NCBI GenBank assembly: GCA_011389935.1 | Contig: JAABTJ010000011.1 | Location: 24,436-88,435 of the forward strand | From: Desulfobacteraceae bacterium | GTDB taxonomy: Bacteria; Desulfobacterota; Desulfobacteria; Desulfobacterales; Desulfosalsimonadaceae | DNA: 64,000 nucleotides | Reading direction: 5' to 3' | Shown: positions 19,178-29,336 of the stretch, one piece after another | Position numbering within the stretch: the first letter of the stretch is position 1 | Layout: the number at the start of each line of letters is the position of its first letter | Position numbers and translations under genes: made by a program | Notes under the pieces: generated by a model | Database searches by the model: none | Seen by the model: only the letters and a program-made list of their open reading frames with translations | Told to the model about the DNA's origin: nothing

Positions 19178-19438
19178 TTGGCAAATCACAAGTCCGCGAT
19201 CAAGCGTATTGCCCAGAGTGAAAAAAAACGGCTCCGTAACCGGATTGTTAAAACCCGTGTCAAGAATGCCGTTAAAAAGGTTACTACCGCTGCCAAAACC
19301 GGGGAAGACCCGGCAGGCCAGCTCATAGCGGCCCAGTCCCTGATTGATAAAGCAGCAAAGAAGGGCGTAATCCATAAAAGAACCGCCGCAAGAAAGATTT
19401 CCCGTCTTGCTTCCGGCATCAACCGGATGGCGGAGTAA
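19178..19438 (+). CDS. rpsT: 30S ribosomal protein S20
   Basis: Small-subunit protein bound to the 5' domain of 16S rRNA. 86 aa, very basic: ANHKSAIKRIAQSEKKRLRNR at the N-terminus and KKGVIHKRTAARKISRLASGINRM at the C-terminus. The start is TTG at 19178, with AAGGAG eight bases before it; no ATG gives the S20 N-terminus. It is divergent from murJ and converges with lptE. Confidence 0.95.
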   Translation: MANHKSAIKRIAQSEKKRLRNRIVKTRVKNAVKKVTTAAKTGEDPAGQLIAAQSLIDKAAKKGVIHKRTAARKISRLASGINRMAE

Positions 19439-19475
19439 TCCGCCGAGAAACAAACCGCTGCGGAATCCTTCGGTG

Positions 19476-20039
19476 TCAGAAACGATCTGTCATCGCATAA
19501 AATATCCGCTGGGCCAGTTTTCCTGAAAGATCGGCCACAGCGGATTTTTTGTTCTGACTGGTGATGATTTTTTCATCGGAGACCGCATAATCGGCCGATG
19601 CATCAATGCCGCTGGCGGACCATACGATTTTTCCTGCAGGCGTTGTCAGTGACACATCGACCACGATGGTGATTTCCCTTTCTGCAGTGGCATAGACAGA
19701 GCGGTGGGATATCGACCGTATGCGGGCTGTCCGGATCACTCCGGTAAGCACTGCTTCGGCATCCTCTTTTCCGGTAACTTCCGCCACGGGGTTTCTGGTG
19801 AATTCGTTGATGACATCATTGGTGATGATGCTTTCAATCCCTGTTTCCCCCGTGCGGTTGTCAAAAATCTCGATCGCAATGCGCCGGATACCTTCCGGCA
19901 TTTCCCCGCTTCCGGAAAACCGGTAGCCGCATCCACCGGCAACAGCAGCCAAAAGCGTCAGAAAAGCCCAGACCGCGGCAAGCTGCACGCTATTCCGGCA
20001 ATCGCAATACGGTCCGGACCGCATAAAAAAAAGATTCAT
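19476..20039 (-). CDS. lptE: LPS-assembly lipoprotein LptE
   Basis: Outer-membrane lipoprotein that plugs the LptD barrel and helps deliver lipopolysaccharide. 187 aa. A hydrophobic segment ending LAAVAGGC-GYRF is a lipobox with Cys as the modified residue, followed by GYRFSGSGEMPEGIRRIAIEIFDNRTGETGIESIITNDVINEFTR, the usual LptE opening. The C-terminal half is beta-rich. Placement after leuS is the common leuS-lptE arrangement. The signal peptide has an unusually long, partly polar lead (MNLFFMRSGPYCDCRNS). Confidence 0.85.
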   Translation of the reverse strand: MNLFFMRSGPYCDCRNSVQLAAVWAFLTLLAAVAGGCGYRFSGSGEMPEGIRRIAIEIFDNRTGETGIESIITNDVINEFTRNPVAEVTGKEDAEAVLTGVIRTARIRSISHRSVYATAEREITIVVDVSLTTPAGKIVWSASGIDASADYAVSDEKIITSQNKKSAVADLSGKLAQRIFYAMTDRF

Positions 20040-20140
20040 TTATCTTTTCCACCCAGAGCAATTACGGCAAAGCATATATTCAGGATATCGATTCACGATG
20101 TCCCCGGTATCAGGGCCGTTTTTTGACATTTGACACTGGA

Positions 20141-20170
20141 TCCCGATACCGACCCCGACCCCGACCCCGA
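20141..20170. repeat. CCGAcc-type hexanucleotide tract
   Basis: Thirty bases of near-tandem CCGATA/CCGACC hexamers between leuS and lptE. The same type of tract occurs upstream of argB at 41357-41417. No coding role. Confidence 0.8.
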
Positions 20171-20194
20171 AATAACCCGTCACAGGCAGGGGGA

Positions 20195-22786
20195 TCACAA
20201 CACAATATTGACAAGCTTGTTTTTCACCACGATGATCTTTTTGATATCCGCCCCCTCGATAAACCGGACGACGTTGTCGTCTTCCAGGGCGCGCGCCTTG
20301 ATTGCCGCATCGTCCGCACCTGCGTCGATTTCAAAACGACCCCGCAGTTTTCCGTTCACCTGCACAACGACCAACCGTTTGTCTGACGCGAGGCAGTCCT
20401 CCCGGTAAGCAGGCCATTGCCGGTTGCAAAGTGTTCCGGGTTCATTGCCCATGGCTTCCCAGAGCTGCTCGGTAATGTGCGGCACGATGGGGGAAAGCAG
20501 AACGGCAATGGAATCGAGGGCGAAGCGCATGACGCCGTCAACAGCCGCATCGTTTCGTTCCGGTTCGACCAGGTTCAGCTGGTTGCTGAGTTCCATGACG
20601 GCGCTGATGGCCGTGTTGAAATGAAAGCGCTGCTCAATATCGTCGGTCACCTTTTTGATGGTCTGGTGCGTCTTGATGTAGAGCTCCCGCGCATGCTCCG
20701 GCAAAGCGGCAGGGTCTTTGGTATAGGGTTTTTGTTTTTCCAGACGTTCGACCCACCGGGCATAGAGGCGCCATATCCGGTGTAAGAACCGGAAGGAGCC
20801 TTCAACGCCTTGTTCGCTCCATTCCAGGTCGCGTTCGGGGGGTGCGGCAAAAAGGCAGAAGAGCCGGACCGTGTCCGCACCGTAACTTTCCACGAGAGCG
20901 TTCGGGTCGATCACGTTTTTTTTGGACTTGGACATCTTTTCGACCCGTCCGATCTCGGCCGCTTCCCCGCACTTCGTGCAGTATGGTATATCCTGCCGGT
21001 ATTGGGTCTCTTCCGGGTACAAGTACCCGTGCGTCTTGCAGTGAACCGTTTCCTTGCATACCATGCCCTGGGTCAGCAGACGGGTAAACGGCTCCTTGAA
21101 GTCCACGAGTCCCAGTGTATGGAGAACGCGTGTGAAGTACCGGGAGTAGAGCAGGTGCATCACCGCGTGTTCCACGCCGCCGATGTACTGGTCCACCGGC
21201 ATCCAGTATTTCACGGTTTCGGGGTCGAATATGGCCGTGTGATGGTCCGGGCTGCAGTAGCGCTCGAAGTACCAGGAGGATTCCACGAACGTGTCCATGG
21301 TATCGGTTTCCCGCCGCCCCGGGGCGCCGCATGCGGGGCAGTCGACATTGACAAAGGAATCCAGCCGGCCCAGGGGGGATTTGCCCCCTCCCACCAGGTC
21401 GGCATCTTCCGGCAGAATGACCGGCAGGTCGTTTTCGGGGACCGGCACCGTCCCGCATTTTTCGCAGTGAATGATGGGGATAGGGGCTCCCCAGTATCGC
21501 TGGCGCGAAATTCCCCAGTCCCGCAGCCTGTAGGTAATTGATCGGCTGCCGATCCCTTTTTTCTCGAAATATTCGATGACGGCGCTTTTTCCGGCAGTAT
21601 TTTCCATCCCGCTGAAATCCCCGGAATTGACCATGACGCCGTCCCCTGCGTACGCCTCGGTTTGGGCGACGTCGGCTTCATCCACGCCTTCCGGAAGAAT
21701 CACCACGATAATGTCCAGCCCGTATTTTTTTGCGAATTCATAATCCCTTTGATCGTGGGCCGGCACGGACATCACGGCGCCGGTCCCGTATTCCATGAGG
21801 GCGAAATTGGCAATATAGATGGGCATGCGGCGGCCATTGACCGGGTTTTCGCACCATGCCCCGATGAAAACGCCTTCTTTTTCCTGGTTGTCCATTACGC
21901 GGTCCGCATGGCTTTCGCGCGACATCCGATCAACGAATTCCGCGACCGCCTGCTGCTGGTCTGTGCCGGCCGAAAGGGTTTCCACCAGCGGATGCTCCGG
22001 CGCCAGGCACATGAACGTTGCACCGAAGATGGTATCGGGGCGGGTCGTAAAAACCCTTATCACCTCGCTGGTGCCGGCTACGGGAAAATCAATCTCGGCC
22101 CCCGTGCTTTTGCCGATCCAGTTTTTCTGCATGGTGGTGACTTTTTCCGGCCAGCCGGTGAGTTTGTGGCAGTATTCGAGCAGGTCTTCCGCATATTCCG
22201 TGATCCTGAAAAACCATTGCCACAGCTTTTTCTGCCTCACCGGGTCCCCGCATCGCCAGCAGTCCCCTGCCTCCACCTGCTCATTGGCCAGCACGGTCTG
22301 GCAGCGGTCGCACCAGTTGACATAGGATTCCTTTCGATAGACCATGTTCTTTTCATACATCTTGACAAACAGCCACTGCTCCCACCGGTAATAGTCCGGT
22401 GTGCAGGTGGTTATTTCACGGTCCCAGTCGTAGCTGAATCCCAGCTGTTTAAGCTCCCTTCGCATGGCCGCAATGTTGTCATACGTCCATTTCGCCGGGT
22501 GCGTATTGTTGGCGATGGCAGCGTTTTCCGCGGGCATGCCGAACGCGTCCCATCCCATGGGGTGGAGCACGTTGTAGCCGCACATGCGTTTGTACCGGGC
22601 AACCACATCGCCAATGGTATAGTTTCGCACATGTCCGATGTGAATCCGCCCGGAAGGATAAGGGAACATCTCCAGGAGGTAATATTTTTCCCTGGCCGGA
22701 TCGGCCGTTACGGCATACGCCTTTGTTTTTTCCCAAATGGATTGCCAGCGGGCTTCGATTTTTCCGGGATGGTATTTCTGATTCAT
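20195..22786 (-). CDS. leuS: Leucyl-tRNA synthetase
   Basis: Class I synthetase charging tRNA-Leu, cytoplasmic. 863 aa. Visible: HIGH-type motif in [18 protein letters not shown], a zinc-binding [12 protein letters not shown], the editing domain ([14 protein letters not shown]), KMSKS in [13 protein letters not shown], an anticodon-binding C-terminus and final [15 protein letters not shown] tail. Complete and of normal length. Leads into lptE on the same strand. Confidence 0.98.
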   Translation of the reverse strand: MNQKYHPGKIEARWQSIWEKTKAYAVTADPAREKYYLLEMFPYPSGRIHIGHVRNYTIGDVVARYKRMCGYNVLHPMGWDAFGMPAENAAIANNTHPAKWTYDNIAAMRRELKQLGFSYDWDREITTCTPDYYRWEQWLFVKMYEKNMVYRKESYVNWCDRCQTVLANEQVEAGDCWRCGDPVRQKKLWQWFFRITEYAEDLLEYCHKLTGWPEKVTTMQKNWIGKSTGAEIDFPVAGTSEVIRVFTTRPDTIFGATFMCLAPEHPLVETLSAGTDQQQAVAEFVDRMSRESHADRVMDNQEKEGVFIGAWCENPVNGRRMPIYIANFALMEYGTGAVMSVPAHDQRDYEFAKKYGLDIIVVILPEGVDEADVAQTEAYAGDGVMVNSGDFSGMENTAGKSAVIEYFEKKGIGSRSITYRLRDWGISRQRYWGAPIPIIHCEKCGTVPVPENDLPVILPEDADLVGGGKSPLGRLDSFVNVDCPACGAPGRRETDTMDTFVESSWYFERYCSPDHHTAIFDPETVKYWMPVDQYIGGVEHAVMHLLYSRYFTRVLHTLGLVDFKEPFTRLLTQGMVCKETVHCKTHGYLYPEETQYRQDIPYCTKCGEAAEIGRVEKMSKSKKNVIDPNALVESYGADTVRLFCLFAAPPERDLEWSEQGVEGSFRFLHRIWRLYARWVERLEKQKPYTKDPAALPEHARELYIKTHQTIKKVTDDIEQRFHFNTAISAVMELSNQLNLVEPERNDAAVDGVMRFALDSIAVLLSPIVPHITEQLWEAMGNEPGTLCNRQWPAYREDCLASDKRLVVVQVNGKLRGRFEIDAGADDAAIKARALEDDNVVRFIEGADIKKIIVVKNKLVNIVL

Positions 22787-23088
22787 GACAACAGCCGTTT
22801 CTTTATCGTTACGCTATAATGTGATGGTATGGGAAATCGCCGGTTACCCCCTGCCGCCCGGGTTGCCCCTGCCGCCATAAACGGGATACGGCTTTTTCCA
22901 ACGTTTCACCTCAACTTCTCATGCCACAGTCCGGGATAAATATCAAGGTTGCCGGTAAATCCTTCATGCCAGAAATGATTTGACTTGTCACCTGCAATTT
23001 TATATTACCATGGATTTGAAACATATCGTAAATTCCTGACCTTATAAACCCTCACATCATCGTAGAGACCATCAGGGGCAAAAAACAT
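22787..23088. other. Divergent intergenic region leuS/rng
   Basis: Promoter region for both genes. TTGACT at 22980-22985 with TATATT at 23001-23006 (15-base spacer, short) is the best plus-strand candidate. A piece near 22850-22872 repeats the CCCCTGCCG word of the hairpin units at 9981. No gene seen. Confidence 0.4.
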
Positions 23089-24549
23089 ATGGCAAGTAAA
23101 ATTTTAATCAATGCGGTTGATCCGGAAGAATCCCGGATCGCCAAGGTCACCGACAACCGGCTTGAAGAATTCAGTATTGAGACCACGGCGCGGGAAATTA
23201 CCCAGGGAAACATTTACAAGGGGATCGTATCACGGGTGGAACCGAGCCTCCAGGCGGTTTTCGTGGATTACGGGGCGGAAAAAAACGGATTTCTCCAGAA
23301 ACAGGAAATTCATCCGGACTACTTCATCGATGATCCCTCCGGCGGACAGTCCCTGAAAAATATCATTCGACGGGGGCAGGAACTCCTTGTCCAGGTGTCC
23401 AATGACCCCATCATGGAAAAGGGCTCCATGCTGACCACCTACATATCGCTGCCCGGAAGGTACACGGTACTGATGCCGGGGGGGAAGACAAGGGGCGTTT
23501 CCCGGAAGATCGCCGACGAGGCGGAACGCAAGCGGATCAAGGAGATCGTGGACAGCCTGAAAATCCCCGAAGATTACGGCATTATCGTCCGGACAGCGGG
23601 GGAAGGATGCAACAAGACCACCCTTTCGGGGGATATTCGCTATCTCATGCGCCTTTGGAAAAATATCCAGAAAAAGGGCGTTGAAGAGAAATCCCCGACG
23701 ATCCTTTACAAGGACCGGAATATCGCTGTCCGCGCCATACGGGATTCCTTTACATCCGATGTCAACGAGATACTGATCGACGACGATACCATATACCATG
23801 AAGTCCGGGAATTCATACAGATCATCTCTCCCCAGCACAAAAAAATCATCAAGCGGTATCATGCAGACAAGCCGCTGTTCACCAAATATCAACTGGAAGA
23901 GCAGATCGCTTCTATCTTCGATAACCGGGTCAAGCTGAAATCGGGCGGCTCCATCGTTATCGAACAGACCGAGGCAATGGTCTCCATCGACGTCAACTCC
24001 GGAAAGGCCACGCAGAAAAGCTCTTTCGGCGAAACGGCCCTCATGACCAACCTGGAGGCCGCCGAGGAGGTGGCCAGGCAGCTCCGCCTCCGCGACTTCG
24101 GGGGTTTGATCGTCATTGATTTCATCGATATGCGCGACCGGAAACACAAACTCAAGGTGGAACGTACCTTGAAGGACAATTTCAAGGTGGACAAGGCCAG
24201 GACCAAGGTGGGGCGGATATCCCAGTTCGGGCTGCTGGAAATGTCCCGGCAGCGCATCCGGCCGTCCATCCGGTCGATTAATTTTGAGCCGTGCCAATGC
24301 TGCCAGGGGAAGGGGGTTACCCCGTCGGTCGAATCAACGGGCCTTGCTTTTTTACGGCGTCTTCGCCTGGAAACCATGAAGAAGGAAGCCAGCCGCGTTC
24401 ACGGGTTTGTCCCGCCGTACGTCGCCTCCTACCTGCTGAATCGGAAGAAAAGTGAAATTCTCGACCTTGAAATTCGAAGGAAAATATCCATAACCATTGA
24501 GGGGGACAGCAGTCTGCTTCCCGATCAAAGCCGTATAGAATCCGAGTAG
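23089..24549 (+). CDS. rng: Ribonuclease E/G family endoribonuclease (RNase G-like)
   Basis: Single-strand-specific endoribonuclease for rRNA maturation and mRNA decay. 486 aa, the short RNase G form without the RNase E C-terminal scaffold. Seen: S1 domain (residues ~35-120, GNIYKGIVSRVEPSLQAVFVDYGAEKNGFLQ), the RNase H/DNase-I-like catalytic core with MVSIDVNSGKATQ and GGLIVIDFIDM (metal-binding Asp residues), and the Zn-link cysteines CQCCQGKG. Initiates with ATG after AGGGG. Confidence 0.94.
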   Translation: MASKILINAVDPEESRIAKVTDNRLEEFSIETTAREITQGNIYKGIVSRVEPSLQAVFVDYGAEKNGFLQKQEIHPDYFIDDPSGGQSLKNIIRRGQELLVQVSNDPIMEKGSMLTTYISLPGRYTVLMPGGKTRGVSRKIADEAERKRIKEIVDSLKIPEDYGIIVRTAGEGCNKTTLSGDIRYLMRLWKNIQKKGVEEKSPTILYKDRNIAVRAIRDSFTSDVNEILIDDDTIYHEVREFIQIISPQHKKIIKRYHADKPLFTKYQLEEQIASIFDNRVKLKSGGSIVIEQTEAMVSIDVNSGKATQKSSFGETALMTNLEAAEEVARQLRLRDFGGLIVIDFIDMRDRKHKLKVERTLKDNFKVDKARTKVGRISQFGLLEMSRQRIRPSIRSINFEPCQCCQGKGVTPSVESTGLAFLRRLRLETMKKEASRVHGFVPPYVASYLLNRKKSEILDLEIRRKISITIEGDSSLLPDQSRIESE

Positions 24550-24721
24550 CAGGTGTTTCTGTGCCGCAGTCCGGGGGCGTGTTCTTACAGTGAAGGGCCA
24601 GATCCCAAACCTCAGGTAAAATGCCCGGCTGCCGATCCGTCCTATACCGGCTCTTTTCCCGGCAGCGCCTGAAATGGAGAGGACCATCCGCCGCGGCGAA
24701 GAAAAATTTTTACAGATACGA

Positions 24722-24750
24722 TTGACGGCTGGCTTTTTTTTGCATATAAA
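24722..24750 (+). promoter_or_regulatory. Strong sigma-70-type promoter in the rng-yajC gap
   Basis: TTGACG, 17-base spacer, TATAAA. One mismatch in each hexamer and ideal spacing. It directs transcription toward a terminator about 105 bases on, and beyond it yajC. Confidence 0.65.
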
Positions 24751-24756
24751 AACCTG

Positions 24757-24880
24757 ACATTTACTTTATGTGGTGCGGTAAAAAGAGCCGTTGTTGAGGT
24801 GGAGACCTTTTCGGCGGCCATCTGAATCAAAGGGACGGATTTTTCAAAAACGCGCCCGGTGAGTAAACCGGGTTTTTTTT
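24757..24880 (+). ncRNA. Candidate intergenic small RNA (or leader) before yajC
   Basis: Predicted transcript of about 120 nt bounded by the promoter at 24722-24750 and the terminator at 24855-24880. Inside is a GCCG/CGGC-closed stem containing AGGTGGAGACCT (AGGT/ACCT with a GGAG loop). No open frame with a ribosome site. I do not recognise an RNA family; SRP RNA and tmRNA signatures are absent. It could alternatively be a terminated 5' leader of yajC-secD-secF. Confidence 0.4.
24855..24880 (+). terminator. Intrinsic terminator in the rng-yajC gap
   Basis: Stem CCCGGT/ACCGGG, 6-base loop, then T8. It is 135 bases before the yajC start, so it does not end a protein gene. Confidence 0.8.
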
Positions 24881-25014
24881 GACGGTAATAAGAAAAGAAC
24901 AATGCCCTGTAACGGCCGCTGGCCTTTAAAACGTCAACGATGGCCGATGGGAAAGGCAATGTTCACATACATCCAATATTTTTTGTTTATTTACAGGGAA
25001 AAGGAGGTATCGTT

Positions 25015-25347
25015 TTGGTCGATATAGCATATGCACTGGGTCAATCCGGACAGGCGGCGGAAGGCGCCGGTGGCGGTCTTACGGCGTTTATACCCATCAT
25101 CCTGATGTTCGTGATCTTTTATTTTCTTTTGATCCGCCCCCAGCAGAAAAAAGCCAAAGAGCACCAGAACATGGTAAACAATCTGAAAAAAGGGGACAGG
25201 GTTATCACAAGCGGCGGCATTTACGGTGAAATTACCTCCCTTGACGAAAACACGGTTACCGTGGAGATTGCCGACAAGGTGCGCATCAAGGTATCCAGGC
25301 CGAGTATCTCCGGTCTGAGCGGTCCGGCGGCGGAAAAAAGCAAATAA
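25015..25347 (+). CDS. yajC: Preprotein translocase accessory subunit YajC
   Basis: Inner-membrane protein of the SecDF-YajC complex. 110 aa from a TTG start with AAGGAGG seven bases upstream. A short periplasmic N-terminus rich in Ala/Gly precedes one membrane segment (FIPIILMFVIFYFLLIRPQQKKAKEHQ), then a cytoplasmic SH3-like part with GDRVITSGGIYGEITSLDENTVTVEIAD. Directly before secD and secF, the standard order. A longer frame from 24940 lacks a ribosome site. Confidence 0.93.
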   Translation: MVDIAYALGQSGQAAEGAGGGLTAFIPIILMFVIFYFLLIRPQQKKAKEHQNMVNNLKKGDRVITSGGIYGEITSLDENTVTVEIADKVRIKVSRPSISGLSGPAAEKSK

Positions 25348-25454
25348 GCTTCCTGTTTGTAAACGCAGCTGCGGGTATTTTGTTGTAATACCGGGCTGCG
25401 AATGACGGGTTCATCGATGTTCCGGAAAAACAGACATCTGAAAGGGCGGTTGTA

Positions 25455-27026
25455 TTGAAAGGGCTATCCTGGCGTATAATTGTAATGATCGCGGTGATCA
25501 TACCGGCGGTGGTGTATGTGATTCCAACATTCATACCGTCCATGTGGCCGCACAAGCAGATCAACCTCGGGCTCGACCTGCAGGGGGGGATGCACCTCGC
25601 ACTGGAGGTACAGACGCAAAAGGCTGTGGAAAGCACCGTTGAAAGGCTCCGGAATGACCTCCGGGGCAGCCTGCGCAGCGAGCGGATACGTTCTGTCGAA
25701 GTGACGGATACGGATGTCGGCGCCTCGGAATTGGCCTTCCGGCTGATCGATCCGGAGGATCTGCCCGGGTTCAAGCGCCTGGTTGACGACGAGCATGATG
25801 AATTGACGCTCCTTTCCGAAAGGGAAAAGGACGGTGAAGTCATTGTCCGGGTCGGCCTGGCCGAAGACGTGTCAAAAGAGGTGCAGCGCCAGGCCGTGCG
25901 GCAGGCACTCGAAACGATACGCAACCGGATCGATGAGTTCGGCGTGTCAGAACCCGATATCCGCATTGAGGGAGACAGGCGGATACAGATCCAGCTTCCG
26001 GGCATTACCGATACGGACAGGGCCAAGGAGCTTATCGGAAGGACCGCTATGCTTGAATTCAAGCTCCTGGATGAAGCGCACAGCCCTTCCCGGGCGCTTG
26101 AAGGCGATGTACCGGCGGGAAGCGAAATTCTTTACGGCAACAAAGAAGGGGACGAGGGGCGGGAGCCCTTCCTTGTCCAGAAAAGAACCCTGCTTACGGG
26201 TGCCTACCTTGACAACGCCCGCGTACAGATCGATCAGCAGTACAATGAACCGTATGTATCCATCGACTTCAACCGGCAGGGGGCAAGAATATTTGAGCAG
26301 GTTACCGGGGATAACGTAAAAAGACGCCTGGCCATCGTGTTGGACAACCGGGTATATTCCGCGCCTGTCATACAGGAGCGCATTCCCGGCGGAACGGCAA
26401 GGGTTACGGGCAATTTCAGTATTCAGGAAGCCCGTGATCTTGCGATCGTGCTGCGGGCGGGTGCACTACCCGCGCCGGTTGAAATCATCGAGGAGCGGAC
26501 GGTGGGCCCATCTTTGGGACAGGATTCGATCCGGCAGGGGCTTTTGTCAATGGTTGTGGGCAGTTTGCTGGTGCTCGTTTTCATGGTTCTTTATTACCAG
26601 TTTGCCGGGGTCGTTGCCAATCTCGCCCTGGTTTTGAATATTCTGCTGATCGCGGCCGGTCTTGCCGCCTTTCAGGCGACGCTGACCCTGCCGGGCATTG
26701 CCGGCATTATCCTGACCATTGGCATTGCCGTTGATGCCAATGTGATCATTTTTGAGCGAATCCGGGAAGAACTCCGGCGCGGCAGGAAGGTCGCCTCCGC
26801 GATCACATCCGGTTTCGACCGGGCCACGTTGACCATTATGGATGCAAACGTGACCACGCTCATTGCAGCGATTGTGCTGTTTCAATTCGGAAGCGGACCG
26901 GTGCGCGGGTTTGCGGTTACGTTGAGCCTCGGCGTTGTGGCCAGCATGTTCACCTCCCTGATTGTTTGTCGTCAGGTGCTGGATCTGCTCTATGTCTCCC
27001 GCCGCATGAAAACCATAAGCATATAA
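25455..27026 (+). CDS. secD: Protein translocase subunit SecD
   Basis: Proton-driven membrane protein that assists protein export from the periplasmic side. 523 aa. Seen: first membrane helix, LGLDLQGGMHLALEV, the P1 periplasmic domain, RNRIDEFGVSEPDIRIEGDRRIQIQLPGI, and C-terminal helices with AGLAAFQATLTLPGIAGIILTIGIAVDANVIIFERIREELRRG, the SecD D-x-N motif region. Start is TTG at 25455 following AAGGGCGG. Followed by secF 12 bases later. Confidence 0.96.
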   Translation: MKGLSWRIIVMIAVIIPAVVYVIPTFIPSMWPHKQINLGLDLQGGMHLALEVQTQKAVESTVERLRNDLRGSLRSERIRSVEVTDTDVGASELAFRLIDPEDLPGFKRLVDDEHDELTLLSEREKDGEVIVRVGLAEDVSKEVQRQAVRQALETIRNRIDEFGVSEPDIRIEGDRRIQIQLPGITDTDRAKELIGRTAMLEFKLLDEAHSPSRALEGDVPAGSEILYGNKEGDEGREPFLVQKRTLLTGAYLDNARVQIDQQYNEPYVSIDFNRQGARIFEQVTGDNVKRRLAIVLDNRVYSAPVIQERIPGGTARVTGNFSIQEARDLAIVLRAGALPAPVEIIEERTVGPSLGQDSIRQGLLSMVVGSLLVLVFMVLYYQFAGVVANLALVLNILLIAAGLAAFQATLTLPGIAGIILTIGIAVDANVIIFERIREELRRGRKVASAITSGFDRATLTIMDANVTTLIAAIVLFQFGSGPVRGFAVTLSLGVVASMFTSLIVCRQVLDLLYVSRRMKTISI

Positions 27027-27038
27027 GGATCATGGTGA

Positions 27039-28136
27039 ATGGAGATCATTAAACCCGGTATCAATATCGACTTTATCGGAAGACGGAAAATCGGCTACAT
27101 TATTTCCCTGGTGTTGATTGCGGCCAGTATCCTAACGCTTGCGGTCAACGGGGGGCCCAACTACGGCATCGATTTTGCCGGGGGGACCATTGTACAGGTG
27201 CGCTTTGACACGTCCGTCGACATCAATGACATCCGCACGGGACTGGACGCTTCCGGCCTTTCCGGCGTCTCCATCCAGGCGTTTGACGACGAAGACCGGA
27301 ATGAATTTCTCATACGGACACCGGAAGTGTTGGCCACCGGGGATGAATTCGCAACGGAGATTACTGCGCAACTGGCCGGGGCAACCGGGGCGACGGCCGA
27401 AATCCGAAGGATTGAAATGGTGGGGCCGCAGGTAGGGGAAACCCTCCGGGAAGGGGCCCTTTTCGCCATGTTTTATGCCCTTTTGTTTATTACCATATAT
27501 ATTTCCGGCCGGTTTGAAATGAAATGGATGGTCTCCGGCGTTACGGCAGGAGTACTTATCGGTGGCGTCGTTTTTTTCTCCCGGCTGCAGTTGAGCATCC
27601 CCCTTCTGATACTGATCGCCATCATTCTCACCCTGGTATTGTTCTGGCAGCTGCGCCTGCGATACGCTATGGGGGCGATCGTGGCGCTGTTGCACGATGT
27701 GACAATCACCGTTGGCATTTTTACGCTTCTGGGCAAGGAATTCTCCCTCCCGGTTGTCGCGGCCCTTTTAACCATTATCGGATATTCGCTCAATGATACG
27801 ATTGTTGTTTTTGACCGCATCCGGGAGAATTTGCGGCTTTACAGCACCCGTATTCTTGAAAAAAACATCAACAACAGCATTAATGAAACATTGAGCCGGA
27901 CGCTTCTGACCTCTTCGACGACACTGCTGGTCCTTTTGTCGCTGTTTTTCCTGGGGGGCGACATTATCCATGATTTTGCCTTTACCCTTATCGTCGGCGT
28001 TATTGTGGGGACGTATTCCTCCCTTTTCGTGGCAAGCCCCATGCTGCTGGTGCTTCAGGGGACCATGCCGCCGCCGGAGGACGAAGAGGGGTATGAACCG
28101 GGAAAAACCGAAACCGGAACCGCAACCGCTGCATAA
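27039..28136 (+). CDS. secF: Protein translocase subunit SecF
   Basis: Partner of SecD in the inner membrane. 365 aa. Signatures: GPNYGIDFAGGTIVQVRF, RRIEMVGPQVGETLREGALFAMFYALLFITIYI, LLHDVTITVGIF and IIGYSLNDTIVVFDRIRENLR. Six membrane segments can be counted. The C-terminal tail is short and acidic with Glu/Lys. One operon with yajC and secD. Confidence 0.96.
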   Translation: MEIIKPGINIDFIGRRKIGYIISLVLIAASILTLAVNGGPNYGIDFAGGTIVQVRFDTSVDINDIRTGLDASGLSGVSIQAFDDEDRNEFLIRTPEVLATGDEFATEITAQLAGATGATAEIRRIEMVGPQVGETLREGALFAMFYALLFITIYISGRFEMKWMVSGVTAGVLIGGVVFFSRLQLSIPLLILIAIILTLVLFWQLRLRYAMGAIVALLHDVTITVGIFTLLGKEFSLPVVAALLTIIGYSLNDTIVVFDRIRENLRLYSTRILEKNINNSINETLSRTLLTSSTTLLVLLSLFFLGGDIIHDFAFTLIVGVIVGTYSSLFVASPMLLVLQGTMPPPEDEEGYEPGKTETGTATAA

Positions 28137-28172
28137 CCTGGCTTCCAGTCGCAGGCCAGCCGGTTTTTGATT

Positions 28173-29336
28173 ATGCCACACAACAGTGAACCTGACGATA
28201 CCAAAGATTATCTTTACTGGATCGCCCTGAAGAAAGTGCCCGGCGTCGGAAACCGGATCTGCAAACGCTTGGTGGATCGCTTCGGGGATCCGGCGAAAAT
28301 CGCAGCAGCTTCCAGGGAGGCGCTGCTTTCCGTTGAAGGGGTGAATACCCGGATGGCAAATGCCATTCACGGCACGGTCCGGGCCGGAAAGTTTGCCGAC
28401 GCTGTCCAAAAGGAACGCGACCTGATTGTGCGCCGGGGCTACCGGCTGGTTACGCTGCTGGATCGCGAATACCCCCGGCTGCTGCTTGAAATTCACGATC
28501 CTCCGCCCTATCTGTATGCCCGCGGACAATCTTTTGATTTTTCACCGGCCGTTGCCATCGTGGGTTCCCGTCATCCTACCGGTTACGGCGTTTCCATGGC
28601 AAAGCGGCTGGGCGCTGATCTTGCCGCAAGGGGATTTGTCGTGGTAAGCGGGATGGCAACCGGCATTGATGCGGCCGCCCATCAGGGGGCGCTGTCTGCC
28701 GGCGGCAAAACCGCGGCTGTTCTGGGCAGTGGACTTGCGGTAATATATCCCCCGGAAAACAGAAAATTGTATCATGATATTGCCGATTCCGGGGTTGTCC
28801 TGTCTGAACTGCCGGTCCTGGAACCCCCCAATGCGTACAACTTTCCTGCCCGGAACCGGATTATTTCCGGCATGACCCTTGGCACCGTCGTTGTGGAGGC
28901 GGCCCAAAAAAGCGGCTCCCTGATAACGGCGAAGCTTGCCGCGGAACAGGGCAGAGAGGTCTTTGCCGTCCCGGGCAGCATAAAATCGTGCAAAAGCGCC
29001 GGCGCGCACTTTCTTCTCAAGCAGGGGGCAAAGCTGGTGGAAAAAGCCGACGATGTCATTGAGGAATTTACATACCTGGCCGGTATGGTGGAGAACCGGC
29101 AGCCTTTTTTGCAGGGGCAGTCCGTACCGGAAAACGGCAATAATGCATCAATAAATTTGACACGGGCCGAATCCGATGTATATTGCCTGCTTGAACCCTA
29201 CCCGGTCCATATTGATGCGCTTGCATGCAGGACCGCCATGGATGCGGCCGGATTGTTGGCAGTTTTGTTAAAACTGGAGCTGATGGGCATGGTCGTCCAG
29301 ATGCCCGGTAAATTTTTTATGTCAAGCGGAGAATGA
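28173..29336 (+). CDS. dprA: DNA-processing protein DprA
   Basis: Binds single-stranded DNA and loads RecA during natural transformation. 387 aa. A helix-hairpin-helix-like N-terminal region (KVPGVGNRICKRLVDRFGDP) is followed by the Rossmann-like core with AIVGSRHPTGYGVSMAKRLGADLAARGFVVVSGMATGIDAAAHQGAL, VLGSGLAVIYPPENR, and RNRIISGMTLGTVVVEAAQKSGSLITAKLAAEQGREVFAVPGSI. A winged-helix C-terminus follows. The start is ATG at 28173; a TTG at 28167 is possible. Its TGA overlaps the topA ATG. Confidence 0.94.
   Translation: MPHNSEPDDTKDYLYWIALKKVPGVGNRICKRLVDRFGDPAKIAAASREALLSVEGVNTRMANAIHGTVRAGKFADAVQKERDLIVRRGYRLVTLLDREYPRLLLEIHDPPPYLYARGQSFDFSPAVAIVGSRHPTGYGVSMAKRLGADLAARGFVVVSGMATGIDAAAHQGALSAGGKTAAVLGSGLAVIYPPENRKLYHDIADSGVVLSELPVLEPPNAYNFPARNRIISGMTLGTVVVEAAQKSGSLITAKLAAEQGREVFAVPGSIKSCKSAGAHFLLKQGAKLVEKADDVIEEFTYLAGMVENRQPFLQGQSVPENGNNASINLTRAESDVYCLLEPYPVHIDALACRTAMDAAGLLAVLLKLELMGMVVQMPGKFFMSSGE

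Noticed and set aside
24642..24959. 105-aa minus-strand frame in the rng-yajC gap
   Set aside because: No ribosome site or family; it overlaps a plus-strand promoter and terminator.
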